Source: Saccharomonospora cyanea NA-134 (GTDB taxonomy: Bacteria; Actinomycetota; Actinomycetes; Mycobacteriales; Pseudonocardiaceae). Taken from it: a stretch of DNA of 64,000 nt. The stretch lies in contig NZ_CM001440.1 in the NCBI RefSeq assembly GCF_000244975.1, positions 1,353,538 to 1,417,537 of the forward strand. The letters run 5' to 3'. This document shows positions 7,194 to 15,012 of this stretch, in pieces (position 1 is the first letter of the stretch; each line of letters starts with the position of its first letter). The notes under the pieces were generated by a model. It saw only the letters and a list, made by a program, of their open reading frames with translations. It searched no databases and had not been told where the DNA came from. The translations under genes were made by a program, and so were the position numbers.

Positions 7194-7415
7194 TCAGGAA
7201 GCGGGCGTCGGTTTGCCCGTCGCCTGCTCGTCGCTGGGCTGCCGGGGGAGCGGAGGCTGGACTTCGGGCTGGAGCTCGTTCGCCTCGCGTTGCTGCTCGA
7301 TCGCCTCGACGAGTTCGCTCTGGCTCATGTGCGCCACGAACGGGATGCCCTCACGGTGTGCTGTGTCGGCCAGTTCTCCCATTGTCTTGTCGTGCAGGTC
7401 GTTCTTCTCCGGCAT
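7194..7415 (-). CDS. small Rho-N/SAP-like protein
   Basis: 73-aa protein. The N-terminal 45 residues (LHDKTMGELADTAHREGI, then MSQSELVEAIEQQ) resemble the helix-extended-loop-helix of the Rho termination factor N-terminal domain, a nucleic-acid binding fold. The C-terminal 28 residues are Pro/Gln-rich and probably disordered. Start ATG at 7415 with GGAGGA (plus-strand TCCTCC, 7420-7425) at good spacing. Similar short proteins are common in actinomycetes with no fixed function. It is convergent with the helical protein and divergent from the site-2 protease. Confidence 0.6.
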   Translation of the reverse strand: MPEKNDLHDKTMGELADTAHREGIPFVAHMSQSELVEAIEQQREANELQPEVQPPLPRQPSDEQATGKPTPAS

Positions 7416-7427
7416 TTCATCCTCCGT

Positions 7428-7452
7428 GTCTGCCGACTACGACATTCGGGTA
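7428..7452 (+). promoter_or_regulatory. weak sigma-B/F-like promoter before site-2 protease
   Basis: GTCT (7428-7431), 16 nt, GGGTA (7448-7452). One base off the pattern at 6256 and 6679, and 50 nt before the ATG at 7502. Reported because the -10 element and the spacing match exactly. Confidence 0.27.
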
Positions 7453-7501
7453 GCCCATTCAGTGGAGCGTTAACCCATTCGGACGCTGCTGGAGACGTCA
7501 C

Positions 7502-8668
7502 ATGTCGTCAACGTTCAAACTCGGCACCATCGCGGGTATCCGGATCGGTGCGCACTGGAGCGTGCTCGGGATTCTACTCGTTCTCGTCCTCGCTCTCGGT
7601 TTCCGGAGCTGGCCCGTGCTCGTGCCCGGCTACTCCGGCGGTGCCTACGTCGCCGCGGCGCTCGTGGCGGCACTGCTCTTCCTGGCTTCGCTGCTCGCGC
7701 ACGAACTCGCGCACGCGATCGTGGCGCGGCGGCAGGGGATCGAGGTTCGGGACATCACCCTGTGGCTGCTCGGTGGCCTCGCCGCGCTGCGCAGCGAGGC
7801 GCGTACTCCCGTCGCCGATCTGCGCATAGCGGCGGCGGGCCCCTTGGCCAGCGTGGTCGCCGGTGCCCTTTTCGGCGCGCTCGCGTGGCTGCTCGTCGCG
7901 GTGGACGCGCCGACACTCGTCGTGATGGTGGCGGTCTACCTCGCGGTGTTGAACGCGGTGCTGGCCGTGTTCAACCTCGTGCCCGCCGCACCCCTGGACG
8001 GCGGGCGGATCCTGCGTGCCGCGCTGTGGGCGTGGAAGGGCGACCGCAACCGCGCGGCCGTCTGGAGCGCCCGCGCGGGCCGGGGGTTCGGCATCGCGCT
8101 GATCCTGCTGGGTGCGTGGCAACTGCTGTTCGCGGGCAGTGGCAGCGGTCTGTGGTGGGTGCTCATCGGGCTGTTCGTCGTCACGGTCGCGGGCGCCGAG
8201 GAACGGCAGGCGCAGCTGGGCAGCACCCTGGGGGACGTGCGGGTGGCCGAGGTCATGACCGCGGACCCCGACACCACCGATGCGGGCCTGTCGGTACACG
8301 ACTTCCTGCACGACGTGGTGCTCTCGCGACGGCACTCCGCGTTCCCGGTTGTCGACCAGGCCGGGCGAGTGGAGGGGTTGGTCACGTTGAACCGCCTGCG
8401 GTCGGTTCCGGTCGACGAGCGCGGCACCACCAGCGTGCGCTCGATCGAGTGTCCCGTGGACGACGTTCCCAAAGCCACGCCGGACACCCCGCTCACCGAG
8501 TTGCTGCCCTCGCTGGGTGAGACTCCGGACGGGCGGGCGCTGGTGTTCGACGGCGATCGGCTCGTCGGCATCGTCACACCCACCGACGTCAGCCGCGCCG
8601 TGACGCTGCGCGGGCTGGTCGGGGACACATCCGCCGTCCGGCCCGGCGTCCCTGGCACGGCGAGCTGA
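7502..8668 (+). CDS. site-2 family M50 membrane protease with CBS pair
   Basis: 388-aa intramembrane zinc metalloprotease of the Rip3-like branch. Zinc ligands are the two His of HELAH (about residues 67-71) and the Asp of NLVPAAPLDGGR (about residue 166). Six hydrophobic segments occupy about residues 15-240. The C-terminal third carries two CBS motifs (VAEVMTADPDTTDAG..., then SIECPVDDVPKATPD...), which bind adenine nucleotides and may gate activity. The family cleaves transmembrane substrates such as anti-sigma factors. The start at 7502 gives the expected first helix (IRIGAHWSVLGILLVL). It sits in a cluster with sigma-B/F-like promoters, so a link to stress signalling is inferred, not shown. 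Confidence 0.9.
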   Translation: MSSTFKLGTIAGIRIGAHWSVLGILLVLVLALGFRSWPVLVPGYSGGAYVAAALVAALLFLASLLAHELAHAIVARRQGIEVRDITLWLLGGLAALRSEARTPVADLRIAAAGPLASVVAGALFGALAWLLVAVDAPTLVVMVAVYLAVLNAVLAVFNLVPAAPLDGGRILRAALWAWKGDRNRAAVWSARAGRGFGIALILLGAWQLLFAGSGSGLWWVLIGLFVVTVAGAEERQAQLGSTLGDVRVAEVMTADPDTTDAGLSVHDFLHDVVLSRRHSAFPVVDQAGRVEGLVTLNRLRSVPVDERGTTSVRSIECPVDDVPKATPDTPLTELLPSLGETPDGRALVFDGDRLVGIVTPTDVSRAVTLRGLVGDTSAVRPGVPGTAS

Positions 8669-8692
8669 GCGGGCGGGGAGCCGCGGGCCGGA

Positions 8693-9766
8693 TCACGGCC
8701 GCTTGCCGACCCCCGTGGCCACTTCGCCGAGCCTGCCGCCCTCGACGGAGGAGGCCAGGGGCGGGGTCTGTCCACCGGCGCGTTCCCGCAGGCCGGTGAG
8801 GAACTCGGCGACGGCCTCGCCCGCCGAGTGCCGGGGTTGCCAGCCGAGTTCCGTGCGGGCTCGTGTGGTGTCCATCAGCGGCAGCCGTACCACCGCGTCG
8901 AACAACTGTGGCGAGGCGGGCACGAGCCGGAGCGTCCACGCCGCCGACACGGCCGTGCGCAACAGCCGCGAGGGCACCGGCACCGTGCGCGCACCGAGCA
9001 ACCGGGCGAGCAGCGCCGCGTCGACGGGCTCGTCGGCCGCCACGTTGAACGCGCCGCGCACGTCGCGGGTCACGGCCAGCCGGAACGCCTCGCCGATGTC
9101 GTCGGAGTGCACGACCTGCATTCGCAGCGACCGCGTGTTCGGCACCAGCGGCACGAGGCCCGGCCGCACCAGACTCGTGGGCACGAACGGGCCGAGGAAG
9201 ATCCTGCGCTGCTCGGACGCCGCTTCCCGCTGGAAGACGAACCCCGGCCGGATGCGCACCACGCGGATCTGCTCGTGCTCGGCCTCGAACGCGTCGAGCG
9301 CCCGCTCCAGGTACGCCTTCTCGCGGGTGTACGCCGCTCCCGGCCAGCCGTGCGTCGGCCAATCCTCCGTGACGCCACGGTCCTTGGGGCCGGGGGAATA
9401 GGCTCCGACCGACGACGAGTACACGAGCGCGGGCACCGCACAGCGCGCGACGGCCTCGAACACGCGCAGGCTGCCCAGCACGTTCGTCCGCCACGTCTTC
9501 ACCGGGTCGCGGGTCGGCTGGAACAGCCACGCGAGGTGGACGACGGCGTCGGCGTCGGCGAACACCGAGTCGAGCGCGGCCTCGCTCGCCTTGCCGACCT
9601 TGCCGAGGTCGATCTTCTTGACGGTCAGCTTCGGATGCGACCACCGGGGTTTGCGGCGCACGAGGCCGACGATCGACTCGACCGCCGGATCGTCGGCCAG
9701 CGCCCGCACCACACTGGTGCCGATGTTGCCGGTCGCACCGGTCACCACGACACGCATGCCGGTCAC
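8693..9766 (-). CDS. NAD-dependent epimerase/dehydratase (extended SDR)
   Basis: 357-aa extended short-chain dehydrogenase. The Rossmann motif VVTGATGNIGTSVVRAL is at residues 6-22. The active-site region has S in VYSSSVGAYSPG and the expected YTREKAYLE (YxxxK, about residue 145). A substrate-binding C-terminus follows, with LGWQPRHSAGEAVAEFL. Such proteins reduce or epimerise nucleotide sugars or act on steroids/terpenoids; no substrate can be read. The gene overlaps the SRPBCC gene by four bases (ATGA), so they are cotranscribed. Confidence 0.85.
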   Translation of the reverse strand: MTGMRVVVTGATGNIGTSVVRALADDPAVESIVGLVRRKPRWSHPKLTVKKIDLGKVGKASEAALDSVFADADAVVHLAWLFQPTRDPVKTWRTNVLGSLRVFEAVARCAVPALVYSSSVGAYSPGPKDRGVTEDWPTHGWPGAAYTREKAYLERALDAFEAEHEQIRVVRIRPGFVFQREAASEQRRIFLGPFVPTSLVRPGLVPLVPNTRSLRMQVVHSDDIGEAFRLAVTRDVRGAFNVAADEPVDAALLARLLGARTVPVPSRLLRTAVSAAWTLRLVPASPQLFDAVVRLPLMDTTRARTELGWQPRHSAGEAVAEFLTGLRERAGGQTPPLASSVEGGRLGEVATGVGKRP

Positions 9767-10212
9767 CGGGTCGTCTCGGTGCGGTCGTGCACCAAGGACA
9801 CGAGCCGGTCGAGCGCCTGCTCGATCCTGTTGTCGACGGAGGCGCTGTGCTCGCCGCCCATCGTCTCCGGCGCCCCGCCCTCGAACGTCACGTGCAGGGT
9901 CGCGAGCGTGCCCGGCCTCCCGGAGCCCCCGGAGCCGCTGTCACCGTGTGGTTCGATCTGGAGCCAGCCTTCGTAGCCGGTGTCCGTGCCGCCCCACCGC
10001 AGGCGCATCCGGTCGCGGTCGGTGTCGAGGTAGCCCGTCTCGTCGTGGACGTCGCTGCCGCTGGCCACCCAGGCGTGCAGGGTGCCCTCGCCCTGGGGCT
10101 CCACCTCCACCCCCTCGGGCGTCCAGCTGTCCAGAGACGACTCCGACGAGGCGATGTCGAAGACGACGCGGGGTTCGGCGTCGATGACTCGGGTGTGCTC
10201 GAAATCGGCCAT
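9763..10212 (-). CDS. SRPBCC-fold protein
   Basis: 149-aa protein of the START/SRPBCC (polyketide-cyclase-like) fold. The N-terminal strand is FEHTRVIDAEPRVVFDIASS, followed by the helix preceding SLDSWTPEGVEV. A long beta-sheet with DRDRMRLRWGGT and the C-terminal helix IEQALDRLVSLVHD complete the fold. These proteins make a hydrophobic pocket for lipids or polyketides. ATG at 10212 is chosen; an upstream ATG at 10305 would extend into sequence with no fold support. First gene of a two-gene operon with the downstream SDR. Confidence 0.75.
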   Translation of the reverse strand: MADFEHTRVIDAEPRVVFDIASSESSLDSWTPEGVEVEPQGEGTLHAWVASGSDVHDETGYLDTDRDRMRLRWGGTDTGYEGWLQIEPHGDSGSGGSGRPGTLATLHVTFEGGAPETMGGEHSASVDNRIEQALDRLVSLVHDRTETTR

Positions 10213-10240
10213 GTGCCTGGCATACCCGCGCCGGACGAAG

Positions 10241-11542
10241 CTATACCGGCGACGTGGGGGTGCCGCCGACAACCTTTTCCAGCTCACGCACCGCTGCCGC
10301 GACACCGTTCTCGGCGCGTACCCGGCGGCCCAGCTCGGCGGCGGCGGTCGCCATGGCCCGGTCGCCGAGAGCCTGGCTCAGAGCACCGGCGAGGTTCTCC
10401 GGCCCGAGCTTCCTCTGGCTGATCGGCTCCGGTGCCACACCGAGTGCGCGCATGCGCCGCCCCCGGAACGGCTGGTCGGCCACGTAGGGACACACGAGCT
10501 GCGGCCTGCCTGCCGCGACCGCCGCTCCCGTGGTGCCCGCGCCGCCGTGGTGGACCACCACCGACACCCGCGGTAACAACCGGTGGTAGGGGACGTCGCC
10601 GACGACGAGGACGTCGTCGGACGGTGGTACAGCGCCGAGCCCGCCCCAGCCGGTGGCCAGCACGACCCGGGTCCCCACGCGGCGAGCTGCCTCGACCACG
10701 GTGACGGTCGTGGCGGCGGGGTCCGCGCCGGACATGCTGCCGAAACCCACGAAAACAGGCGGTTCCCCGGCGGCGAGGAACGCGTCGAGGTCGGCGGGCA
10801 GCGATTGCGCCTCGGGCGTGGTGGCTGTGTCCTCCAGGAACCAGTAGCCCGTCATGACGGCGGTCGCGGGCCAGTCCGCCGGGCGCGGCAGGACGTGCGG
10901 GCTCACGGCGTGCAGCACCGGCGCGGGCGCGCCGTCGACGGTGCGTAGCGGGTCGTGCCTGCCCCGGCGCCGGGGCAGGCCCAGTTCCTCCCGCCACCGG
11001 TCGATGCGATGGCCGAACATCAGGGTCGTGCCCCTCATTCCGGCGTAGGACAGCCGGTTCACGACGGCGGGCAACGTGTGCGGGAGGTCCTGGCCCGGCC
11101 ACGGGAACGCACCCGTCGGCACGTACATCGGCAGCGGCAACGCCAGCACCGCCGGAATACCGAGTTTCTCCGCGAGGTGCGGTCCCGCGACGATCTGGCC
11201 GTTGTGGACCACGAGATCGGCGCCACGCCCCGCACCCTCGGAGGCCACCACCCAGCAGTCGCGCAGGAGCTGGGTGAACATCGTCGGCAGTGCCCTGGCC
11301 AGAGCCAGTTTCGCTCTGACACCGCCGTTCGCCACGTCCGCCACCGGCGAGCCCTCGTCCAGTACCCGCAGCGGGCCGTCGTCGACCCCCGCGAAGGTCA
11401 CCCCGTGGTCGCGCACGAACGCGGCGAACCGGTGCGGCGCGGCGATCACCGCCTCGTGACCCTGCTGGTGGAGTTGCCTGGCCAGCGCAACGAACGGTTG
11501 CACGTCCCCACGGGTTCCCAGCGTCAGGATGAGAACCTTCAT
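10241..11542 (-). CDS. MGT-type glycosyltransferase (GT1)
   Basis: 433-aa GT-B glycosyltransferase of the macrolide/antibiotic and sterol type. It starts MKVLILTLGTRGDVQPFVALA, whose GTRGDVQP motif is typical of this subfamily. The acceptor domain ends about residue 215. The donor domain contains PVFVGFGSMSG and the C-terminal signature SVVVHHGGAGTTGAAVAAGRPQL (HHGGAGT), which holds the nucleotide-sugar pyrophosphate. Such enzymes glycosylate lipophilic small molecules, often for detoxification. ATG at 11542 overlaps the stop of an upstream MarR/GbsR-type regulator by four bases, so the two are translated together and the regulator probably senses the toxic acceptor. Confidence 0.9.
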   Translation of the reverse strand: MKVLILTLGTRGDVQPFVALARQLHQQGHEAVIAAPHRFAAFVRDHGVTFAGVDDGPLRVLDEGSPVADVANGGVRAKLALARALPTMFTQLLRDCWVVASEGAGRGADLVVHNGQIVAGPHLAEKLGIPAVLALPLPMYVPTGAFPWPGQDLPHTLPAVVNRLSYAGMRGTTLMFGHRIDRWREELGLPRRRGRHDPLRTVDGAPAPVLHAVSPHVLPRPADWPATAVMTGYWFLEDTATTPEAQSLPADLDAFLAAGEPPVFVGFGSMSGADPAATTVTVVEAARRVGTRVVLATGWGGLGAVPPSDDVLVVGDVPYHRLLPRVSVVVHHGGAGTTGAAVAAGRPQLVCPYVADQPFRGRRMRALGVAPEPISQRKLGPENLAGALSQALGDRAMATAAAELGRRVRAENGVAAAVRELEKVVGGTPTSPV

Positions 11543-12042
11543 CGCCGTTCCCCGCCTGCCGCGGTGCCCGGGTTCGGGCGCCGCCATCGGTCGAGCAGCA
11601 GCGGAAGCTCGCTCATGAGGTAGGCGTAGAAGTCGCGCATGGTCGTCAACCGCCTGCCAGCCGCGCTGTCGTCTCCCGCGGCCTCGATCCCTCGTTCCGC
11701 CGCGGCCAGCATCGCCCGCACCACCTCGTTCTGCGTGGACATCAACCGCACCCACGCGTCGTCCGGGCAGCGATAGTGCGTGCGGGTGCTTCCCGGAACC
11801 GGAACCCGCTCGACGAGGCCCGTCGTGGTCAGCGTCCTGAGCGCGGTCGACACCGAGCCCGCGCTCGCTCGCAGTCGCTCGCCGAGCTCTCCGGCCGTCA
11901 GCGTCTCCTGCTCGGTGAACAGCAGCGCAGCCAGGACCCGCGCGGTCATTCGCTGCAGCCCGTTGCGGGTCAGCGTCAACGCCAGTTCCTCGGCGGGTGA
12001 CATGTCGGCCGACGGCCGCCCGCCCTCCGGTGATCTCTCCAT
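11539..12042 (-). CDS. MarR/GbsR-type transcriptional regulator
   Basis: 167-aa winged-helix regulator. The core is MTARVLAALLFTEQETLTAGELGERLRASAGSVSTALRTLTTTGLVERVPVPGSTRTHYRCP: helix-turn-helix plus wing. A long C-terminal helical region for dimerisation follows (MRDFYAYLMSELPLLLDRW). It is similar in layout to GbsR/MarR proteins that govern drug efflux or glycosylation. Start ATG at 12042; a second ATG at 12003 is possible. It overlaps the glycosyltransferase gene. A near-perfect palindrome (ATTTCAGAA-AA-TTCTGAAAT) lies 10 nt upstream of its start and is probably its own operator. Confidence 0.82.
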   Translation of the reverse strand: MERSPEGGRPSADMSPAEELALTLTRNGLQRMTARVLAALLFTEQETLTAGELGERLRASAGSVSTALRTLTTTGLVERVPVPGSTRTHYRCPDDAWVRLMSTQNEVVRAMLAAAERGIEAAGDDSAAGRRLTTMRDFYAYLMSELPLLLDRWRRPNPGTAAGGERR

Positions 12043-12051
12043 TCGAAGATG

Positions 12052-12071
12052 ATTTCAGAAAATTCTGAAAT
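12052..12071. promoter_or_regulatory. palindromic operator of regulator/glycosyltransferase operon
   Basis: ATTTCAGAA (12052-12060), two bases, TTCTGAAAT (12063-12071): perfect 9-bp arms, strikingly AT-rich for this genome, immediately upstream of the MarR/GbsR gene. Expected to be bound by that regulator and released by a ligand. Confidence 0.65.
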
Positions 12072-12127
12072 TACACAAGGGTAGAACGGTTCACCGGGGC
12101 GCGGGGCGCCGAAACAGGAATCCCCCC

Positions 12128-12177
12128 AGACTCCTTGCACGCCCAGGTGTGGAAGGAGTCTCCCGCCTGCAAGCAGG
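12128..12177 (-). terminator. tandem hairpins after folP2
   Basis: AGACTCCTT (12128-12136) pairs with AAGGAGTCT (12153-12161), 9 bp with a 16-nt loop. It is followed by a second small stem CCTGC/GCAGG (12166-12177). They fill the gap between the folP2 stop (12186) and the MarR gene on the same strand. The second arm contains AAGGAG, a Shine-Dalgarno-like string that would be hidden in the stem. Confidence 0.5.
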
Positions 12178-12185
12178 GGAGGACG

Positions 12186-13052
12186 TCACGTCATGCCGCG
12201 CAGCACCAGCGACGGCGGTCGGGTGCCCCGGATGCCGGCCACCATGTCCACCACCTGCCGGGTGCGGCGCACCTCGTGCGCGCGGAACACCGCCGCACCC
12301 TCCCAGGCCGCCACGGCCGTCGCCGCGAGCGTGCCGTCGACGCGGTCGTGCAGCTCGGCGCCGAGGGTCTCGCCGATGAAGTCCTTGTTCGACAGCGCGA
12401 GCAGCACCGGCCACGGTGTGGCGGTGAGTTCGCGGAGCCGCCGCAGCAGTTCGAGCCCGTGCCAGGTGTTCTTGCCGAAGTCGTGGGTCGGATCGATGAG
12501 GATGCCACCCTCGGGCACGCCGAGCGCGGCCACGTGTTCGGCTCGCCTGGTGACCTCCTCGACCACGGCGGCCACCACGTCGTCGTACTCGACGCGGTGG
12601 GGCAGGGTCCGGGGCGAAGCGCCCCCGGTGTGCGAGCACACGTAGCCCGCACCGAACTCGGCGGCCACCTCGGCCAGCGCGGGATCGGCCGACTGCCACG
12701 TGTCGTTGATGAGGTCGGCGCCCGCCTCGCACACCCGCCTGCCGACCTCCGCGCGCCACGTGTCCACGCTGATGAGCAGGTCGGGGTGGCGGTCGCGGAC
12801 CGCGGCCACCACGGGGGCCACGCGGCGGATCTCCTCCGCCACGGACACGTCGGAGCCCGGACCCGCCTTCACTCCGCCGATGTCGACGATGTCGGCTCCG
12901 TCCGCGACGGCGGCGTCCACGGCACGCACCGCGGAGTCGAGGGCGTAGGTGGCGCCCCGGTCGTAGAACGAGTCCGGGGTCCGGTTGACGATGGCCATGA
13001 CGAGGGCCCGGTTCCGCTCCACCACGCGGCCACGGCAATGCAGGGTCACCAC
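12186..13052 (-). CDS. folP2: dihydropteroate synthase paralogue (FolP2 type)
   Basis: 288-aa TIM-barrel protein of the DHPS family. Visible motifs are MAIVNRTPDSFYDRG (pterin loop 1), ADIVDIGGVKAGPG, SVDTWRAEVGRRVCEAGADLINDTW, IDPTHDFGKNTWH and a C-terminal FRAHEVRRTRQ. The HDFGKNTWH and DTWRAEV signatures match mycobacterial FolP2 rather than FolP1. FolP2 proteins of mycobacteria are reported to lack DHPS activity (recalled literature), so this is probably not the housekeeping enzyme. Start: TTG 13058, GTG 13052 and GTG 13049 are in frame; 13052 has AGGG 8 nt upstream. It stands alone, with hairpins after it. Confidence 0.83.
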   Translation of the reverse strand: MVTLHCRGRVVERNRALVMAIVNRTPDSFYDRGATYALDSAVRAVDAAVADGADIVDIGGVKAGPGSDVSVAEEIRRVAPVVAAVRDRHPDLLISVDTWRAEVGRRVCEAGADLINDTWQSADPALAEVAAEFGAGYVCSHTGGASPRTLPHRVEYDDVVAAVVEEVTRRAEHVAALGVPEGGILIDPTHDFGKNTWHGLELLRRLRELTATPWPVLLALSNKDFIGETLGAELHDRVDGTLAATAVAAWEGAAVFRAHEVRRTRQVVDMVAGIRGTRPPSLVLRGMT

Positions 13053-13097
13053 GACCAAGACCCTAGCCGCGGCAGGAAGCCGGGGTGTCGCGCGGCG

Positions 13098-13709
13098 TCA
13101 GATCCAGCCCTCCTCCCAGGCGCGGCGAGCGGCCTCGTACCGGGTCGACACGCCGAGCTTGGTCATGGCCGACGACAGGTAGTTGCGTACCGTGCCGGGG
13201 GCGAGGTGGGCCCGTTCGGCGATGGCCCCGACCGTGCTCCCCGTGTGCGCGTACCGCAGCAGTTCCAGCTCTCGCTCGGTGAGCGGGCAGCTCGTCGCCG
13301 TCAGGGCGGACGCGGCGATCTCCGGGTCCACGTAGCGTTTGCCCGCGTGGACGTCCCTCAGGATCTCCGCGAGGCGGCTCGCGGCCGTGGTCTTGGGCAC
13401 GAACCCTCGCACACCGCTGGTCAGCGCACGTTTCAGCACCCCGGGCCGCGCGTGCCGGGTGACGATCACGATCGGAACGTCGAGTTCGGCGCGCACCCGG
13501 CTCGCCGCGTCGAGACCGTCGGAGCGCGGCATCTCCAGGTCGAACACCGCGAGGTCGGGCCTGGTGCGACGGACCAGCTCGACGGCCTCGTCGCCGTCCC
13601 CGGCCTGGCCCACGACCTCGATGTCGTCCTCCAGGTCGAGCAGTGTGGCCAACGCGCCCCGGATGAGGTCCTCGTCGTCGGCGAGCACGATGCGGATCAG
13701 CTGTCTCAC
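13098..13709 (-). CDS. NarL/DesR-type response regulator
   Basis: 203-aa response regulator. The receiver domain has the acidic pair in VLADDEDLIRG, the phospho-acceptor Asp in LAVFDLEMPRSDGLD (about residue 55), and conserved Thr and Lys positions (VTRHARPG, FVPKTTAA). The C-terminal LuxR-type HTH is LTERELELLRYAHTGSTVGAIAERAHLAPGTVRNYLSSAMTKLGVSTRYEAARRA. The architecture is that of DesR/LiaR-like regulators. It overlaps the upstream kinase gene by four bases, forming a two-component operon divergent from an ABC exporter. The palindrome at 14920 is its likely target. Confidence 0.92.
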   Translation of the reverse strand: MRQLIRIVLADDEDLIRGALATLLDLEDDIEVVGQAGDGDEAVELVRRTRPDLAVFDLEMPRSDGLDAASRVRAELDVPIVIVTRHARPGVLKRALTSGVRGFVPKTTAASRLAEILRDVHAGKRYVDPEIAASALTATSCPLTERELELLRYAHTGSTVGAIAERAHLAPGTVRNYLSSAMTKLGVSTRYEAARRAWEEGWI

Positions 13710-14902
13710 CTCCGCACGGGCGCGTGACCGCCCAGTTCGAACGTCGTGTCGGCACCATCCTCGACCACGCGGCCCTCCACGTCGCCACCGAGCGCGGCGA
13801 ACCGCTCGCGAAGCCCGGCGATGCCGCTGCCGGGCCGGGTGTCCTGGAGGCTCACGCCGTCGTTGACCAGCCGGACGCGGGCCGTGGTGTGGTCCGTCTC
13901 CAACGTCAGCTCGCAGCGGGTGGCCTGGCTGTGCCGGAGGATGTTCGTGGTGCCCTCGCGCACCAGCGCGCCGAACAACGCCTGGAGCGGGGGCGGCACG
14001 TTCCGCGTGTCACCGTGTACCCGCGTGTCGACACCCGCGGCACCGAGGAGGTCCACGGCGCCCGCGATCTCCTGGCGCAGGTCGGTGCTCCGGTAGCCGT
14101 GCACGACGCGGCGGGTGTCCTTCAGCGCCGTGCGGGCGAGTTCGGTGAGCTCGGCGGCCTGTGCCCTGGCCGCGTCGTCGTCCCGCCCGATGAGGCGTTC
14201 GGTCAGCTCTCCCTTGAGCATGATCGCCTGGAGGTGGTGGCCCTGGATGTCGTGCAGGTCGGCGGCGAACCGCAGGCGCTCGCGGGCCACGGCGAGTTCC
14301 TCGGCGACCTCCCGCGACCGGTCGATCTGCACGACCATGTCCCAGAACCACACCTGCGTGACGTCGAGGGCCGCGAAGCACAGCACGAAGGCGGCGACCA
14401 GCGCGGCCATGAACCACGGGAACCACTCGCCCGAATCCGCTTCGCGGTAGGGCATCGCCGCCAGGCAGGCCGCTGCCGCCACGACCGCCATGAGGAGCGT
14501 CACCGAGCGCCGACGGCCCTTTCCCACGTCGAGCACCACACCCCCGGCGACCAGGCTGGGGAGGAACGCCCACGGGGTGGGATTCGACTCGACGGCGACA
14601 CCGTAGCCCCAGGCGGCCGCGACCAGTGCGAAGGTCACGGCGTGCTCGGCGCGTGGGCCGGGCGGGGACTGGCCGCGCCGCAGGCCGCGGGCGACGAACC
14701 GCACGCGCTGCACGACCGTCAACACCGTGGCCGCAGCCGTGACCACGAGGATGGCCGGGGGCACGGTGTCCCCGGCCGCGAGTTGCAGGACCGGAATCGC
14801 GGCGAGGCAGCTCAACAGCACCAGCGACCACCACGTGTAGTTGCGCAGTCGCCTCATTCCCGTGCCGGTGCCGGGTTCCTCGTCGCTCACGCCACGGAGC
14901 AT
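13706..14902 (-). CDS. DesK-type sensor histidine kinase
   Basis: 398-aa membrane histidine kinase. About five to six transmembrane helices (residues about 25-175) form the sensor with little extracellular loop. The HisKA_3 box ERLRFAADLHDIQGHHLQAIMLKGEL contains the phospho-His. A HATPase domain ends the protein, with VREGTTNILRHSQATRCELTL (N box) and GSGIAGLRERFAALGGDV (G box). DesK-like kinases sense membrane state or membrane-active agents. The start is uncertain: ATG 14902, GTG 14890 or ATG 14857 are in frame. Translationally coupled to the response regulator. The divergent ABC-2 exporter is the obvious output. Confidence 0.9.
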   Translation of the reverse strand: MLRGVSDEEPGTGTGMRRLRNYTWWSLVLLSCLAAIPVLQLAAGDTVPPAILVVTAAATVLTVVQRVRFVARGLRRGQSPPGPRAEHAVTFALVAAAWGYGVAVESNPTPWAFLPSLVAGGVVLDVGKGRRRSVTLLMAVVAAAACLAAMPYREADSGEWFPWFMAALVAAFVLCFAALDVTQVWFWDMVVQIDRSREVAEELAVARERLRFAADLHDIQGHHLQAIMLKGELTERLIGRDDDAARAQAAELTELARTALKDTRRVVHGYRSTDLRQEIAGAVDLLGAAGVDTRVHGDTRNVPPPLQALFGALVREGTTNILRHSQATRCELTLETDHTTARVRLVNDGVSLQDTRPGSGIAGLRERFAALGGDVEGRVVEDGADTTFELGGHAPVRR

Positions 14903-14919
14903 AACCCGGCCCCACCGCG

Positions 14920-14933
14920 ATGACAGATGTCAT
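14920..14933. promoter_or_regulatory. palindrome, likely response-regulator site
   Basis: ATGACA-GA-TGTCAT, a perfect 6-bp inverted repeat between the kinase operon and the ABC exporter. Similar in form to DesR/LiaR-type sites. A consensus -35 hexamer TTGACA for the exporter follows at 14964-14969, but no convincing -10 was found. Confidence 0.5.
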
Positions 14934-15012
14934 GGCGCGGCACGGACATTCGCATGTGGACCGTTGACACCTGCCCCTACCGGGCGCGGTCGCGGGTGCG
15001 CAGGCTGGGGGC

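Noticed and set aside
12135-13727. 530-codon open frame on the plus strand
   Set aside because: Antisense to folP2 and the response regulator, both of which carry intact motifs.
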